Assembly: GCA_031555145.1 (NCBI GenBank)
Contig: JAVBUR010000021.1
Span: 1 to 39,725 of the forward strand
Reading direction: 5' to 3'
From: JAJDIA01 sp031555145
Lineage (GTDB): Bacteria; Bacteroidota; Bacteroidia; Bacteroidales; Tannerellaceae
DNA length: 39,725 bases
The position numbers and the translations under genes are program-made. Shown in pieces: positions 39,717 through 39,725 of this stretch. The notes beneath the pieces were generated by a model. The model did no database searches. It was not told the origin of the DNA and saw only the letters and a list, made by a program, of their open reading frames with translations. Numbering within the stretch: position 1 is the stretch's first letter; the number at the start of each line of letters is the position of its first letter.

Positions 39717-39725
39717 CAATCGACG

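Overview
The window looks like chromosomal DNA of a Bacteroidales bacterium. The moderately high G+C and gene content fit Parabacteroides or another Tannerellaceae member better than Bacteroides, but this is inference. Pointers are the Bacteroidota -7 promoter box TAnnTTTG upstream of many transcription units, the near absence of Shine-Dalgarno sites, and lineage-typical families: DUF4254, DUF2723, DUF5672, peptidase S37, viroplasmin-type RNase H and the folP-cdaA pair. I see no rRNA, tRNA, insertion sequence, prophage, integrase or CRISPR array. The gene density is high and most genes are ordinary chromosomal ones.

Layout. 170-7542 (+): purN, a Tat-exported TIM-barrel sugar isomerase-like protein, a flavin (PPOx/Nim-like) protein, serine acetyltransferase, a THUMP RNA methyltransferase with a long charged repeat tail, purD, an uncharacterised polytopic membrane protein and a YqaA-like VTT protein. 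7610-9767 (+): a DegT-type aminotransferase overlapping a Gfo/Idh/MocA dehydrogenase, an orphan sugar-nucleotide modification pair. 9784-13977 (-): dprA, a hotdog thioesterase translationally coupled to a U32 (TrhP-like) protein, and murF. 14089-18115 (+): folP and diadenylate cyclase cdaA, then pta-ackA closed by a clear terminator. 18258-18893 (+): RNase H. 18944-23158: a lipooligosaccharide-core-like cluster (DUF5672 and GT2-like on +; DUF4254, GT9 and an InaA/WaaP-type kinase on -).

23362-31632: a GH127-type beta-L-arabinofuranosidase on + and, convergent to it on -, DUF2723 membrane protein, polysaccharide deacetylase, S37 peptidase and a GH43-type protein. 31947-37294 (-): a GH43-like protein, then GH88 lipoprotein, DUF2264, kduI and a TolB-like propeller, which together suggest use of glycans with unsaturated uronic acid ends. 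No SusC/SusD pair or polysaccharide lyase is in the window. 37342-39455 (-): ychF, a very small membrane protein and an LptB-like ABC ATPase.

The two least explained items are non-coding. At 31764-31945 two 57-base arms form an inverted repeat with a single mismatch; the arms have an internal 9-base period, and the mismatch becomes a G-U pair in RNA made in the direction of the flanking genes. At 39585-39716, upstream of ychF and running to near the window edge, is a 22-base-period array whose 14-base core is itself a dyad. The tiny-membrane-protein/ABC-ATPase pair is the most notable protein-coding oddity.
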